Below, piece by piece: positions 7,965 through 13,563 of a stretch of 13,563 nucleotides of DNA. The notes below the pieces were generated by a model. That model ran no database searches and was not told the DNA's origin. It saw nothing but the letters and a program-made list of their open reading frames with translations. A program made the translations under genes and the position numbers. Source of the stretch: DATESN01 sp035270785 (lineage in GTDB: Bacteria > Bacillota > Clostridia > Lachnospirales > Lachnospiraceae); the NCBI GenBank assembly GCA_035270785.1, contig DATESN010000034.1, forward strand, positions 1-13,563, read 5' to 3'. The first letter of the stretch is position 1. Each line of letters starts with the position of its first letter.

Positions 7965-8990
7965 TTAATAATTTTCACTTCTCACTTCAAAATAGCTTTT
8001 AGGATGAGCACAAACTACGCACATTTCTGGAGCTTTTTTACCCATTACAAGATGTCCACAATTACGACATTCCCACATCTTCTCATCTGCCTTTTCAAAC
8101 ACAGTTTGCATTTCAATATTTTTTAATAAAGCACGATATCTTTCTTCATGTGTTTTTTCAATTTTAGCCACCATTCTAAATTGTGCTGCTAAAACAGGAA
8201 ATCCTTCTTCTTCCGCATCTTTTGCAAATCCTTGATACATATCAGTCCATTCATAGTTTTCGCCTTCCGCAGCATGTAAAAGATTCGTTGCTGTATCTCC
8301 CAATTCATTAAGAGCCTTAAACCAAAGTTTTGCATGTTCTTTTTCATTGTTTGCTGTAGCCTCAAAGATAGAAGCAATCTGTTCAAAACCTTCTTTTTTT
8401 GCAACAGATGCAAAATATGTATATTTATTCCTTGCTTGTGATTCTCCAGCGAACGCTGCCTCTAAATTCTTTTCTGTTTTCGTTCCTTTAACATTCATTC
8501 TCTTCTCTCCTTTGTCATCCTTTTCTTTAAACGTATCTAGTAATCTTTTTACTATCTTAATTTGATCCTCTTGTAATTGTTCATTTGTAAGAAGTGATTG
8601 TAAAAAAATCTTTGTATTCTCCCCCTGTGGAAGCATATATCCAGCTTCACGAAGCAGATCTTCCGCCATTATATGGTTGGATTTTTCTATTGCTATGGCT
8701 AATTTGCCTGACAATCCAGCTGCAATGTTCTCTTGTTGCGACTTACTATGCAAAAGTGCATTCATGACACTAACTACTTTTTCCGTTTTAGGTTGTTCCA
8801 ATGGATATTCCTCTGGCACCATTGAAATTGCCCCAGATGGACAAGCATCTGCACAATCACCACATCCAATGCATTTTGCAGTATCGATAATACTATTTTC
8901 CGTATTTGTTGCTCCAGTAGGGCAGACATAAAGACATAAACAATCTTTTGTACATAAACGTATATTTCTCACGGCATATTTTTTAGACAT
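7965..8990 (-). CDS. Ferredoxin-rubrerythrin fusion protein
   Basis: 341-aa cytoplasmic redox protein. Residues about 1-60 hold a two-[4Fe-4S] ferredoxin domain: a first, unusual cluster motif CTKDCLCLYVCP (C-x3-C-x-C-x3-CP) and a standard CIGCGDCADACP. Residues about 65-160 are a predicted helical linker without recognised motif. Residues 165-341 are a complete rubrerythrin. Diiron ligands are visible in FAGES (Glu183), EKEH (Glu216, His219), GENYE and EKTH. The C-terminal rubredoxin-like FeS4 site has two CxxC pairs (CRNC, CVVC). Rubrerythrin reduces H2O2 to water in anaerobes; the fused ferredoxin could supply electrons directly. ATG 8990 is chosen over the ATG at 9026 because AGGGAGA precedes it and the upstream gene stops 2 bases before it. 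A perfect internal SD (AAGGAG, 8507-8512) sits 8 bases before the Met165 codon (8498), so a free 177-aa rubrerythrin may also be made. Confidence 0.88.
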   Translation of the reverse strand: MSKKYAVRNIRLCTKDCLCLYVCPTGATNTENSIIDTAKCIGCGDCADACPSGAISMVPEEYPLEQPKTEKVVSVMNALLHSKSQQENIAAGLSGKLAIAIEKSNHIMAEDLLREAGYMLPQGENTKIFLQSLLTNEQLQEDQIKIVKRLLDTFKEKDDKGEKRMNVKGTKTEKNLEAAFAGESQARNKYTYFASVAKKEGFEQIASIFEATANNEKEHAKLWFKALNELGDTATNLLHAAEGENYEWTDMYQGFAKDAEEEGFPVLAAQFRMVAKIEKTHEERYRALLKNIEMQTVFEKADEKMWECRNCGHLVMGKKAPEMCVVCAHPKSYFEVRSENY

Positions 8991-8992
8991 AT

Positions 8993-9664
8993 TTATTCTC
9001 TCCCTTCTATTTTTTCGAATTTCCAATTCGGAACTTTACAAACAGGACAAATATCCGGTGGTGTATCTCCAACGAAAATGAATCCACAAATAGTACAGAC
9101 AAAAACACCCGTATTCATAAACATGTCATCACCTTCCTTTTGATATCTAGATAGAAGTGATTTTAATATGCGTGTAACTTTTTCACTCCATACCAAAGCA
9201 CGAAGTGCCCCTCTGTCCTTTGCTTCAGAAGATACGATATTGGCAGTGGGAAAGCCTTCTTCAAGATCTTTCTCAATAAGAGTAATAAGCTTATTAATAT
9301 CTGGTTCTTTGGCCGGTGGTGAAGCTTCTTTAAAATGCCCTGCCAGTTGCATAAAAAGCCCAGCCTCTTCTGCCTTATACTGCTTTTCACAACCACGCGC
9401 AAGATTCGTACAAAGTGCACTCATCTCTAGACGAGACAATTCTTTATAATCCGAAGGAAGCTCACTGATCATTATCTTTTTTTTATCCTCAGATATAACT
9501 GCTTCAACTTGATTCTCGAATTCGGATTTTGTTGCACCACACAGTGGGCAAACCCAATTATCTGGAAGCTCCTCCCATAATGTACCCGGTGCAATTCCTG
9601 CCTCTGGAATGCCTTTTTTTTCATCATAGATGTATCCACATACAGAACAAACATATTTACCCAT
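8993..9664 (-). CDS. Rubredoxin - helical domain - rubredoxin-like protein
   Basis: 223 aa. Residues 1-52 are a canonical rubredoxin: CSVCGYIYD, then GIAPGTLWEELPDNWVCPLCG, with FeS4 ligands Cys6, Cys9, Cys39 and Cys42. Residues about 68-178 are a mostly helical segment. Its order, and the phrase EEGFPTA, resemble the rubrerythrin four-helix bundle, but no ExxH diiron motifs are present. Residues 187-219 are a second, short rubrerythrin-tail-type FeS4 site (Cys190, 193, 206, 209; FVCTICGFIF, CPVCKVPNWKFE). It probably shuttles electrons to rubrerythrin. First gene of the operon: AGGAGGT lies about 7 bases before the ATG, and its stop is 2 bases from the next gene's start, whose SD lies within its last codons. 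An alternative view is a diverged rubrerythrin that lost its diiron site. Confidence 0.85.
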   Translation of the reverse strand: MGKYVCSVCGYIYDEKKGIPEAGIAPGTLWEELPDNWVCPLCGATKSEFENQVEAVISEDKKKIMISELPSDYKELSRLEMSALCTNLARGCEKQYKAEEAGLFMQLAGHFKEASPPAKEPDINKLITLIEKDLEEGFPTANIVSSEAKDRGALRALVWSEKVTRILKSLLSRYQKEGDDMFMNTGVFVCTICGFIFVGDTPPDICPVCKVPNWKFEKIEGRE

Positions 9665-9691
9665 ATTACGTACCTCCTAGTTTTGTAAATC

Positions 9692-9710
9692 TATAATTAC
9701 AACAATTATA
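9692..9710. promoter_or_regulatory. Inverted-repeat operator candidate over -10/+1
   Basis: Perfect palindrome TATAATT-ACAAC-AATTATA (7-bp arms, 5-base spacer) touching the -10 and covering the predicted transcription start. It is similar in composition to a PerR box (TTATAAT-N-ATTATAA) but with a wider spacer. PerR control of rubrerythrins is known in Clostridium acetobutylicum; binding here is inference. Confidence 0.45.
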
Positions 9711-9738
9711 TTATACTTGAAAACGAGTATTATTTCAA
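9710..9738 (-). promoter_or_regulatory. Sigma-A promoter of the rubredoxin/rubrerythrin operon
   Basis: Minus strand: TTGAAA (9738-9733), exactly 17-base spacer, TATAAT (9715-9710). Near-consensus, about 46 bases upstream of the start codon; predicted start of transcription near 9703. Confidence 0.8.
9717..9738. promoter_or_regulatory. Second inverted repeat over -35/spacer
   Basis: TTGAAA-N10-TTTCAA, 6-bp perfect arms, one arm being the -35 hexamer itself. It could be a second operator; short A/T-rich palindromes also arise by chance. Confidence 0.35.
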
Positions 9739-9814
9739 TAATATATGCCATTTATTTGCTCTATGTACAACTTGTCATACAACCTTCTATTATATTTAAA
9801 CTTGTCTGATTATT

Positions 9815-9846
9815 CTATCTTTCTATCTTTCTATCTTTCTATCTTT
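9815..9846. repeat. 8-bp tandem repeat, four copies (CTATCTTT)
   Basis: Four perfect tandem copies of CTATCTTT plus one extra C, spanning the last codons and stop of the diguanylate cyclase gene. Because 8 is not a multiple of 3, changes in copy number would alter the C-terminal residues and the stop used. Confidence 0.95.
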
Positions 9847-10965
9847 CATATTATCGTTGATCGTATTCTCTATCGGTAACCTTTGTCCGTGTATCTGTTT
9901 ATGTAGATACATTTGATTGTCTGCAGCTTTTGAAGTTTTATGAAAATCTGAATTTGCTTCTCCTTGGAACATACTATATCCATAAGCAACCGTTGGCAAT
10001 CTTCTGTTTTTTTGACGTCTTTTTGTAAAATTCTTTTCCAAACATTGAAACTGAAGTTCTAACTTTTCTAAATTTGTAATTCTACTAATAATATAAAACT
10101 CATCCCCACCGATACGATAACAACTACAGTTATCATCAAAGGATTCTCTTATTATTGTCGCCACCTCTTTTAAAATGATATCTCCGTAGTCATGCCCATA
10201 CGTATCGTTTATTTCTTTAAATTTGTTGATATCCATAGCGATAATGGTAAACATCTTGTTACCTATTAACTGTTTTGATGCTTTCTCAAAAGCTGCCCGG
10301 TTGAACAGCCCTGTCAGAAGATCAAAACTTCCTTCAAACTCGGATAATAAAATATAAAGAAGGAATAAAGATAGTGTTACACAATGCCACGTGGAATATG
10401 CGGATGGAATTAATACCTGAATACACGTACCAAAAACAGTAAATAAGAACAAACCTGCTGTTTTTCGTTTTATAGGATATAGATACTTTTGTCCAGTATG
10501 CCCTATAATAACACCAAAGATTATGATATTTATAACGTAAACGACCACGAAGCAAAAAAATATACTTCCTCTTTCATATTGGTTGTATTCATCAATATAA
10601 AAAATGAATCCATGAATCGGAGATAACATAACCACTACAATATTTAGAAGAGTGGGTAGCAATAAAAGTTTATATTTACGCAGAATTGATGTATGAAAAA
10701 TATTTATTAAAACGATAGGAATCATAGGTGTAAAAGTAAATCCTAGTACATTACATAATATATTAAGACCACGTAAGTTGCTACTACCGCCATTGGCAAC
10801 TATTGATCCAATCTCTGATAATATAATCAATATCGAAAAAATAATTCCATATGAAAATGAATTTTTACGATGTTTTTTTAACAAATTATTCCCATTGAGT
10901 AATGCAAACAAAAAAAGAAGCGCACATATATCTATTATGTACATAGCACTATAGTTATTTATCAT
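9823..10965 (-). CDS. Membrane-bound diguanylate cyclase (GGDEF)
   Basis: 380 aa. Residues about 8-208 hold seven hydrophobic segments, an integral sensor module resembling 7TM histidine-kinase/GGDEF N-termini, with no recognised ligand. The GGDEF domain spans about 212-360: LTGLFNR entry motif, metal-binding MDINKFKEINDTYGHD (Asp245), and an intact GGDEF at 286-290, so synthesis of cyclic di-GMP from GTP is likely. The inhibitory I-site (RxxD five residues before GGDEF) is replaced by DDNC, suggesting no product inhibition. AAAGGA precedes the ATG. The basic C-terminal tail (NMKDRKIER) is encoded largely by the 8-bp tandem repeat, so it may be an accretion. No neighbour is clearly co-transcribed. 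Confidence 0.9.
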   Translation of the reverse strand: MINNYSAMYIIDICALLFLFALLNGNNLLKKHRKNSFSYGIIFSILIILSEIGSIVANGGSSNLRGLNILCNVLGFTFTPMIPIVLINIFHTSILRKYKLLLLPTLLNIVVVMLSPIHGFIFYIDEYNQYERGSIFFCFVVVYVINIIIFGVIIGHTGQKYLYPIKRKTAGLFLFTVFGTCIQVLIPSAYSTWHCVTLSLFLLYILLSEFEGSFDLLTGLFNRAAFEKASKQLIGNKMFTIIAMDINKFKEINDTYGHDYGDIILKEVATIIRESFDDNCSCYRIGGDEFYIISRITNLEKLELQFQCLEKNFTKRRQKNRRLPTVAYGYSMFQGEANSDFHKTSKAADNQMYLHKQIHGQRLPIENTINDNMKDRKIER

Positions 10966-11134
10966 TTGATAAATCCTTTCATAAGGAGACTTCTAGATTC
11001 AACTAGATATCCCTAAAGCCTTCTGTTATTCCCTAGAAATCCCTTAAAATCCTTGGAAATCCCATTTTACACCTTACTGAATATTTCGTCTACTTTTCTT
11101 ATGAAATTCTTCATCGAATTTTACTATCATCTTG
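10966..11134. other. Intergenic stretch with AAATCCC-type imperfect repeats
   Basis: No gene is seen. 11005-11065 holds several imperfect copies of an (A)AATCCC(TT) word, including two of GAAATCCC; no terminator or clear promoter could be assigned. Confidence 0.4.
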
Positions 11135-11386
11135 TTAATGATTACTCATCTCTTCAAACAAATACATGCGTGAAGCATAATCTCCAAATAAACGTATATC
11201 CTCATTGTATCCAACACCACTAAATGCTTGTTTTAATTTGATGCCAGCATAATTGAATACTTCTCCATAAGCAATACCATCTTCTACTTCACTTGGCATC
11301 TTTTTAAATTTTGCAATAACATTATGTGTCAAAGAATCCTTTTTTATATGAATGGGGGATATCATATTATGATACCTGGCTGACAC
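11135..11386 (-). pseudogene. C-terminal fragment, probable GH36 alpha-galactosidase
   Basis: The 83-aa frame contains YGEVFNYAGIKLKQAFSG, then RLFGDYASRMYLFEE to the stop. This fits the C-terminal beta-domain of GH36 alpha-galactosidases (Y-G-E/D-x-L-x-x-A-G-I ... G-D-x-x-S-x-L-Y). The catalytic barrel with its Asp residues is absent. The apparent start is a GTG without an RBS, and an in-frame TGA lies three codons upstream, so this is a tail left by deletion rather than a gene. The family call is from motif memory and less certain than the truncation. Confidence 0.55.
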
Positions 11387-11395
11387 GAAGTGTCA
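11360..11395. repeat. Two adjacent palindromes at the glycosidase-remnant junction
   Basis: TATCATA-T-TATGATA (11361-11375) and TGACAC-GAA-GTGTCA (11381-11395) lie back to back, just where the two truncated glycosidase frames meet. Confidence 0.7.
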
Positions 11396-11405
11396 TAGCG
11401 TTCCA

Positions 11406-11621
11406 TTACCCTTGTGCTTCTACATATATCTTTCTCCGGTAACAACTAACAAACTGATAGATACTTTCATCAAAGTAATGAAAAGGCGTCACAATATTTG
11501 TATGTGGAATACGAACCTGTTCCATTTCGGTATCCTCATACTCCTTCTTAATCATTTCCGTAGAAAATTTAGATTTATAAGTCCAACCATCATTTAGATT
11601 TATTCTTCTCATTTCATTCAT
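11406..11621 (-). pseudogene. N-terminal fragment, GH2 beta-galactosidase-like
   Basis: 71-aa frame with MRRINLNDGWTYKS near the start and VRIPHTN, PFHYFDES, YQFVSCYRR following. This is the start of the sugar-binding domain of family 2 glycosidases (beta-galactosidase/beta-glucuronidase/beta-mannosidase), normally 600-1000 aa. Translation stops after KIYVEAQG. The RBS (AGAGGAG, about 7 bases before the ATG) is intact and the start is 14 bases after the TetR stop, so the two were an operon. The catalytic barrel is missing, so no activity is expected. Confidence 0.75.
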
Positions 11622-11635
11622 AAGTTCACTCCTCT

Positions 11636-12243
11636 TTAACTTTTACAAATAGCCCCATTTAAAATCAAATCTATCATTTCTTCCATTGCTTGATGATAAG
11701 GTATTCCATTTTCAGCTAACGTATTTTTACTTAGGAAATGTTCAATAGTACCACTAATCATTGTTTGAAACACCGGCAAATTAATTCTTCTGATTTTGCC
11801 TTTCTCCATTGCCATTTCTAGGAGTTCAAAAGTAGGCTCCCAGTCCGTTTCTAATTTATGTTCAATCTTAGAAAAAACTTTTGGTGATTTTTCTTTTAAC
11901 TCATAAATCTTTCTAAAATTAACCGTTCTATATTTTTCTGGTAGAACAATAATGAGTCGTGTAATTTTTTCCATAATATCCAATGTTTCATCCTCAATAA
12001 TTTTTCTTTCACTTTCTTTTATAGCAACAAACACATAATCTACCACCTCTAAAAATAGCGTTTCTTTATCATCCACAACGGTATACAATGTACGCTTACT
12101 AATACCTAACCGCTTTGATATATCATCCATTGTAAACTTTAATCCTTTATCATTAAATTCCTCTATCGTCGCTTCTATAATCTGTTTTTGAAATATAGAG
12201 TAGGTTTTATCTTTCGCCCTTTTTATATCTTCGTGCTACTCAT
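11636..12243 (-). pseudogene. TetR/AcrR family regulator with N-terminal frameshift
   Basis: The main frame (from the internal ATG at 12130, 164 aa) begins MDDISKRLGISKRTLYTVVDDKETLF, i.e. in the second helix of a TetR HTH. It continues through a ligand-binding-type helical domain to AICKS. The same frame extends upstream without a start codon, reading AKDKTYSIFQKQIIEATIEEF, the expected first helix, to a TAG near 12235. A plausible true start, ATG AGT AGC ACG AAG (12243), is one base out of frame with it. Adding one A in ACGAAG would restore a normal roughly 200-aa TetR protein. So it is a single-base deletion or a sequencing error. It is upstream of, and was co-transcribed with, the GH2 remnant, and divergent from the mannanase gene, suggesting it once controlled a glycosidase locus. 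Confidence 0.75.
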
Positions 12244-12301
12244 TAACACAATCTTGCTATTGTTTAAGAAGAACTTCCATGATAGACTACAAATTAAAAG
12301 A

Positions 12302-12346
12302 GAATATAACTCACAGTGGTGACTCTTTCCACATTCCGTTATATTC
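12302..12346 (+). promoter_or_regulatory. Hairpin/inverted repeat in the TetR-mannanase divergent region
   Basis: Perfect 9-bp outer arms GAATATAAC (12302-12310) and GTTATATTC (12338-12346), a symmetric 5/5 internal loop, and inner arms GTGG (12316-12319) and CCAC (12329-12332) around a 9-base loop. No T-run follows, so it is not a standard terminator. It may be an operator or a leader structure 35 bases before the mannanase start. Confidence 0.45.
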
Positions 12347-12380
12347 AAGGTATTTCATTATTTTATAAGGAGAAATCAAC

Positions 12381-13343
12381 ATGGATGACATAGGATTTAT
12401 AAAAGGATTCACTTTTGGTTGGACTGCTAAGAAGGGTGAATATCGAACTGCTGAAACGATTGATTCATTAGATAAACTAAAAGAAACTGGAACAAAGTGG
12501 ATTGCACTTTCCTTTGATATTAAGCAAAAAGATTTTCATTCAACAGAAATATCTTTTGATTACGGCTATACCGTAACGGATCGTGAAATCACTTTTGTTA
12601 TAGAGCAAGCTCATAAAAAAGGGATGCAGGTTTGTCTTAAACCTGTAATTAATTTGAAGAATGAGCTTTGGCGTGCTCGAATCAACTTTCCAGATGAGGC
12701 AAATTCTCATTGGGACAGTTGGTTTCAATCATACACAAATTTCATTACCCATTATGCAGAGATTGCGGAAGAAACAAACTGTAAGATGCTATGCATTGGC
12801 TGTGAAATGTTAGGAACAGAGCGAAAGGAAAAACATTGGAGAAAAGTTATTGAAGCCATTAGAAATGTTTATTCCGGTTTCATTACCTACAATGCTAATC
12901 ACGGCAAAGAAGATAATGTTAAATGGTTTGATGCTGTAGATATTATTGGAACTAGTGCTTATTACCCTGTAGCTACGCTTTCTGATAGCAGTGAGGAGAC
13001 AATGCTTATGGCCTGGGAAGCAGCAAAAGGCCATTTATATAACTTGCACAAACAATATAACAAGCAAATCCTTTTTATGGAGATTGGCTGCAGAAGTGCA
13101 AATGGTTGCTCCACTATGCCTTGGGACTCTTATACCGATTTATCATTTAATGAGGATGAACAAGCTAGATTCTATAATACTGCTTTGAAAGCTTTCTGGA
13201 ATGAGCCATGGTTTAGTGGATTTTTTTGGTGGGATTGGAAGCATCATCTGTATCATTTAGAAGATGCAAAGAAAGATAAAGATTTTAGTATATATGGCAA
13301 GAAAGCAGAACTAATCATAAAGCAATGGTACAGTAAACCATGA
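12381..13343 (+). CDS. Glycoside hydrolase family 113 beta-1,4-mannanase-like
   Basis: 320-aa (beta/alpha)8-barrel retaining glycosidase; it matches GH113 beta-mannanases (often auto-named 1,4-beta-xylanase). It opens with the family signature KGFTFGWTAKKGEYRT. The probable acid/base Glu142 is in CIGCEMLGTE and the probable nucleophile Glu234 in LFMEIGCRS; the substrate-groove aromatics GFFWWDW follow. The length matches the single-domain family. There is no signal peptide, carbohydrate-binding module or dockerin, so it acts in the cytoplasm, probably on imported manno-oligosaccharides (inference). AAGGAG (12367-12372) is 8 bases before the ATG. Its neighbours are remnants of alpha- and beta-galactosidase-like genes, consistent with a former galactomannan/hemicellulose locus. 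The stop codon is inside the terminator stem. Confidence 0.85.
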   Translation: MDDIGFIKGFTFGWTAKKGEYRTAETIDSLDKLKETGTKWIALSFDIKQKDFHSTEISFDYGYTVTDREITFVIEQAHKKGMQVCLKPVINLKNELWRARINFPDEANSHWDSWFQSYTNFITHYAEIAEETNCKMLCIGCEMLGTERKEKHWRKVIEAIRNVYSGFITYNANHGKEDNVKWFDAVDIIGTSAYYPVATLSDSSEETMLMAWEAAKGHLYNLHKQYNKQILFMEIGCRSANGCSTMPWDSYTDLSFNEDEQARFYNTALKAFWNEPWFSGFFWWDWKHHLYHLEDAKKDKDFSIYGKKAELIIKQWYSKP

Positions 13344-13369
13344 ATCAATTTTCATGGTTTACTTTTTTT
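13332..13369 (+). terminator. Rho-independent terminator overlapping two convergent stop codons
   Basis: Perfect 13-bp stem (13332-13344 with 13351-13363), 6-base loop, and T-run to 13369 on the plus strand. The mannanase TGA (13341-13343) lies in the left arm and the opposite gene's stop (13347-13345) in the loop. There is no U-run on the minus strand. Confidence 0.88.
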
Positions 13370-13563
13370 AAAACTTTTTCCATCTCGTCCGCAGGCATAG
13401 GTTTGTAAAAATAATAGCCTTGGATCTCATCGCACTTTTCTTCTTCCAAAAAAGCTAGTTGCAATTCTGTTTCTACACCTTCTGCAATCACTTTAAGTCC
13501 AAGACTCTTTGCTAGGTGAATAATAACTGTAATAATGGATTTATCTTTTTTATCAAAGGAAAT
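13345..13563 (-). CDS. EAL-domain protein (c-di-GMP phosphodiesterase), C-terminal part
   Basis: Partial gene whose 5' end is beyond the window. The last 72 residues are visible and end VLKKVNHEN. They include the conserved end of the EAL domain: AKSLGLKVIAEGVET (the Glu of EGVET is a metal/loop-6 residue), CDEIQGYYFYKPMP and the closing helix. EAL domains cleave cyclic di-GMP to pGpG; whether the N-terminal EAL motif is intact, or GGDEF/sensor domains are fused, cannot be seen. The stop is 1 base from the convergent mannanase stop. Confidence 0.9.
   Translation of the reverse strand: MSFDKKDKSIITVIIHLAKSLGLKVIAEGVETELQLAFLEEEKCDEIQGYYFYKPMPADEMEKVLKKVNHEN

Noticed and set aside
8189..8413. 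Alternative frames within the rubrerythrin operon
   Set aside because: They are Lys/Leu-rich shadows of the real frame with no conserved motif.
8991..9026. Longer start for the ferredoxin-rubrerythrin protein
   Set aside because: It would overlap the upstream gene by 34 bases without an RBS; ATG 8990 has one and follows the upstream stop.
9815..9846. CRISPR array or IS end
   Set aside because: It is a simple contiguous 8-bp tandem repeat with no spacers; no transposase is near.
12810..13034. Minus-strand open frame within the mannanase gene
   Set aside because: It is antisense to a complete gene with catalytic motifs; no RBS and no family resemblance.

Overview
The window is AT-rich, with strong AGGAGG-type ribosome binding sites. 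Its genes are typical of anaerobic Firmicutes. A stand-alone long RsmH paralogue, a cytoplasmic GH113 mannanase, GH2/GH36 glycosidase remnants and a ferredoxin/rubrerythrin peroxide-defence operon together suggest a plant-polysaccharide-degrading member of Lachnospiraceae (clostridial cluster XIVa). That placement is inference from gene content and memory of these families; no search was run.

Layout. (1) 1-1093, minus: a cation:proton antiporter broken by an internal out-of-frame deletion. (2) 1267-2304, plus: a second-type 16S rRNA m4C methyltransferase (RsmH2), convergent with a UPF0316 membrane protein (2315-2848, minus). (3) 3087-4103, plus: a two-gene, split COG0701-type permease closed by a very strong hairpin that also serves metE. 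(4) 4198-6471, minus: metE, cobalamin-independent methionine synthase. (5) 6541-7001, minus: remnants of a DUF134 - Mrp/NBP35 ATPase gene pair collapsed by deletions, with an intact RBS at one end and a terminator at the other. (6) 7201-7875, plus: a Crp/Fnr regulator with a good sigma-A promoter. It converges on (7) 7965-9664, minus: a two-gene operon for peroxide/oxygen defence, namely a rubredoxin-helical-rubredoxin protein followed by a ferredoxin-rubrerythrin fusion. The operon has a textbook promoter overlaid by two inverted repeats. (8) 9823-10965, minus: a membrane diguanylate cyclase whose 3' end lies in an 8-bp tandem repeat. (9) 11135-12243, minus: a frameshifted TetR gene, the 5' end of a GH2 beta-galactosidase-like gene, then a probable 3' end of a GH36 alpha-galactosidase-like gene, joined at a pair of palindromes. 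(10) 12381-13343, plus: a complete GH113 beta-mannanase-like gene. (11) 13345-13563, minus: the 3' end of an EAL-domain gene running off the window.

How it fits together. The best functional unit is region 7: 2x[4Fe-4S] ferredoxin, rubredoxin centres and a diiron rubrerythrin all come from one transcript, enough for a compact electron chain to peroxide. The four-cysteine Fnr-type regulator next door could be a redox sensor, but no direct link is shown. Regions 9-10 look like the remains of a hemicellulose/galactomannan locus: mannanase intact, both galactosidases reduced to ends, regulator frameshifted.

A second theme is decay by deletion. Three loci (antiporter, DUF134/Mrp, GH2/GH36) keep the outer ends of genes or operons but have lost the middle, and two more small lesions hit TetR and DUF134. 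No insertion sequences, CRISPR arrays, tRNAs or rRNAs were seen.
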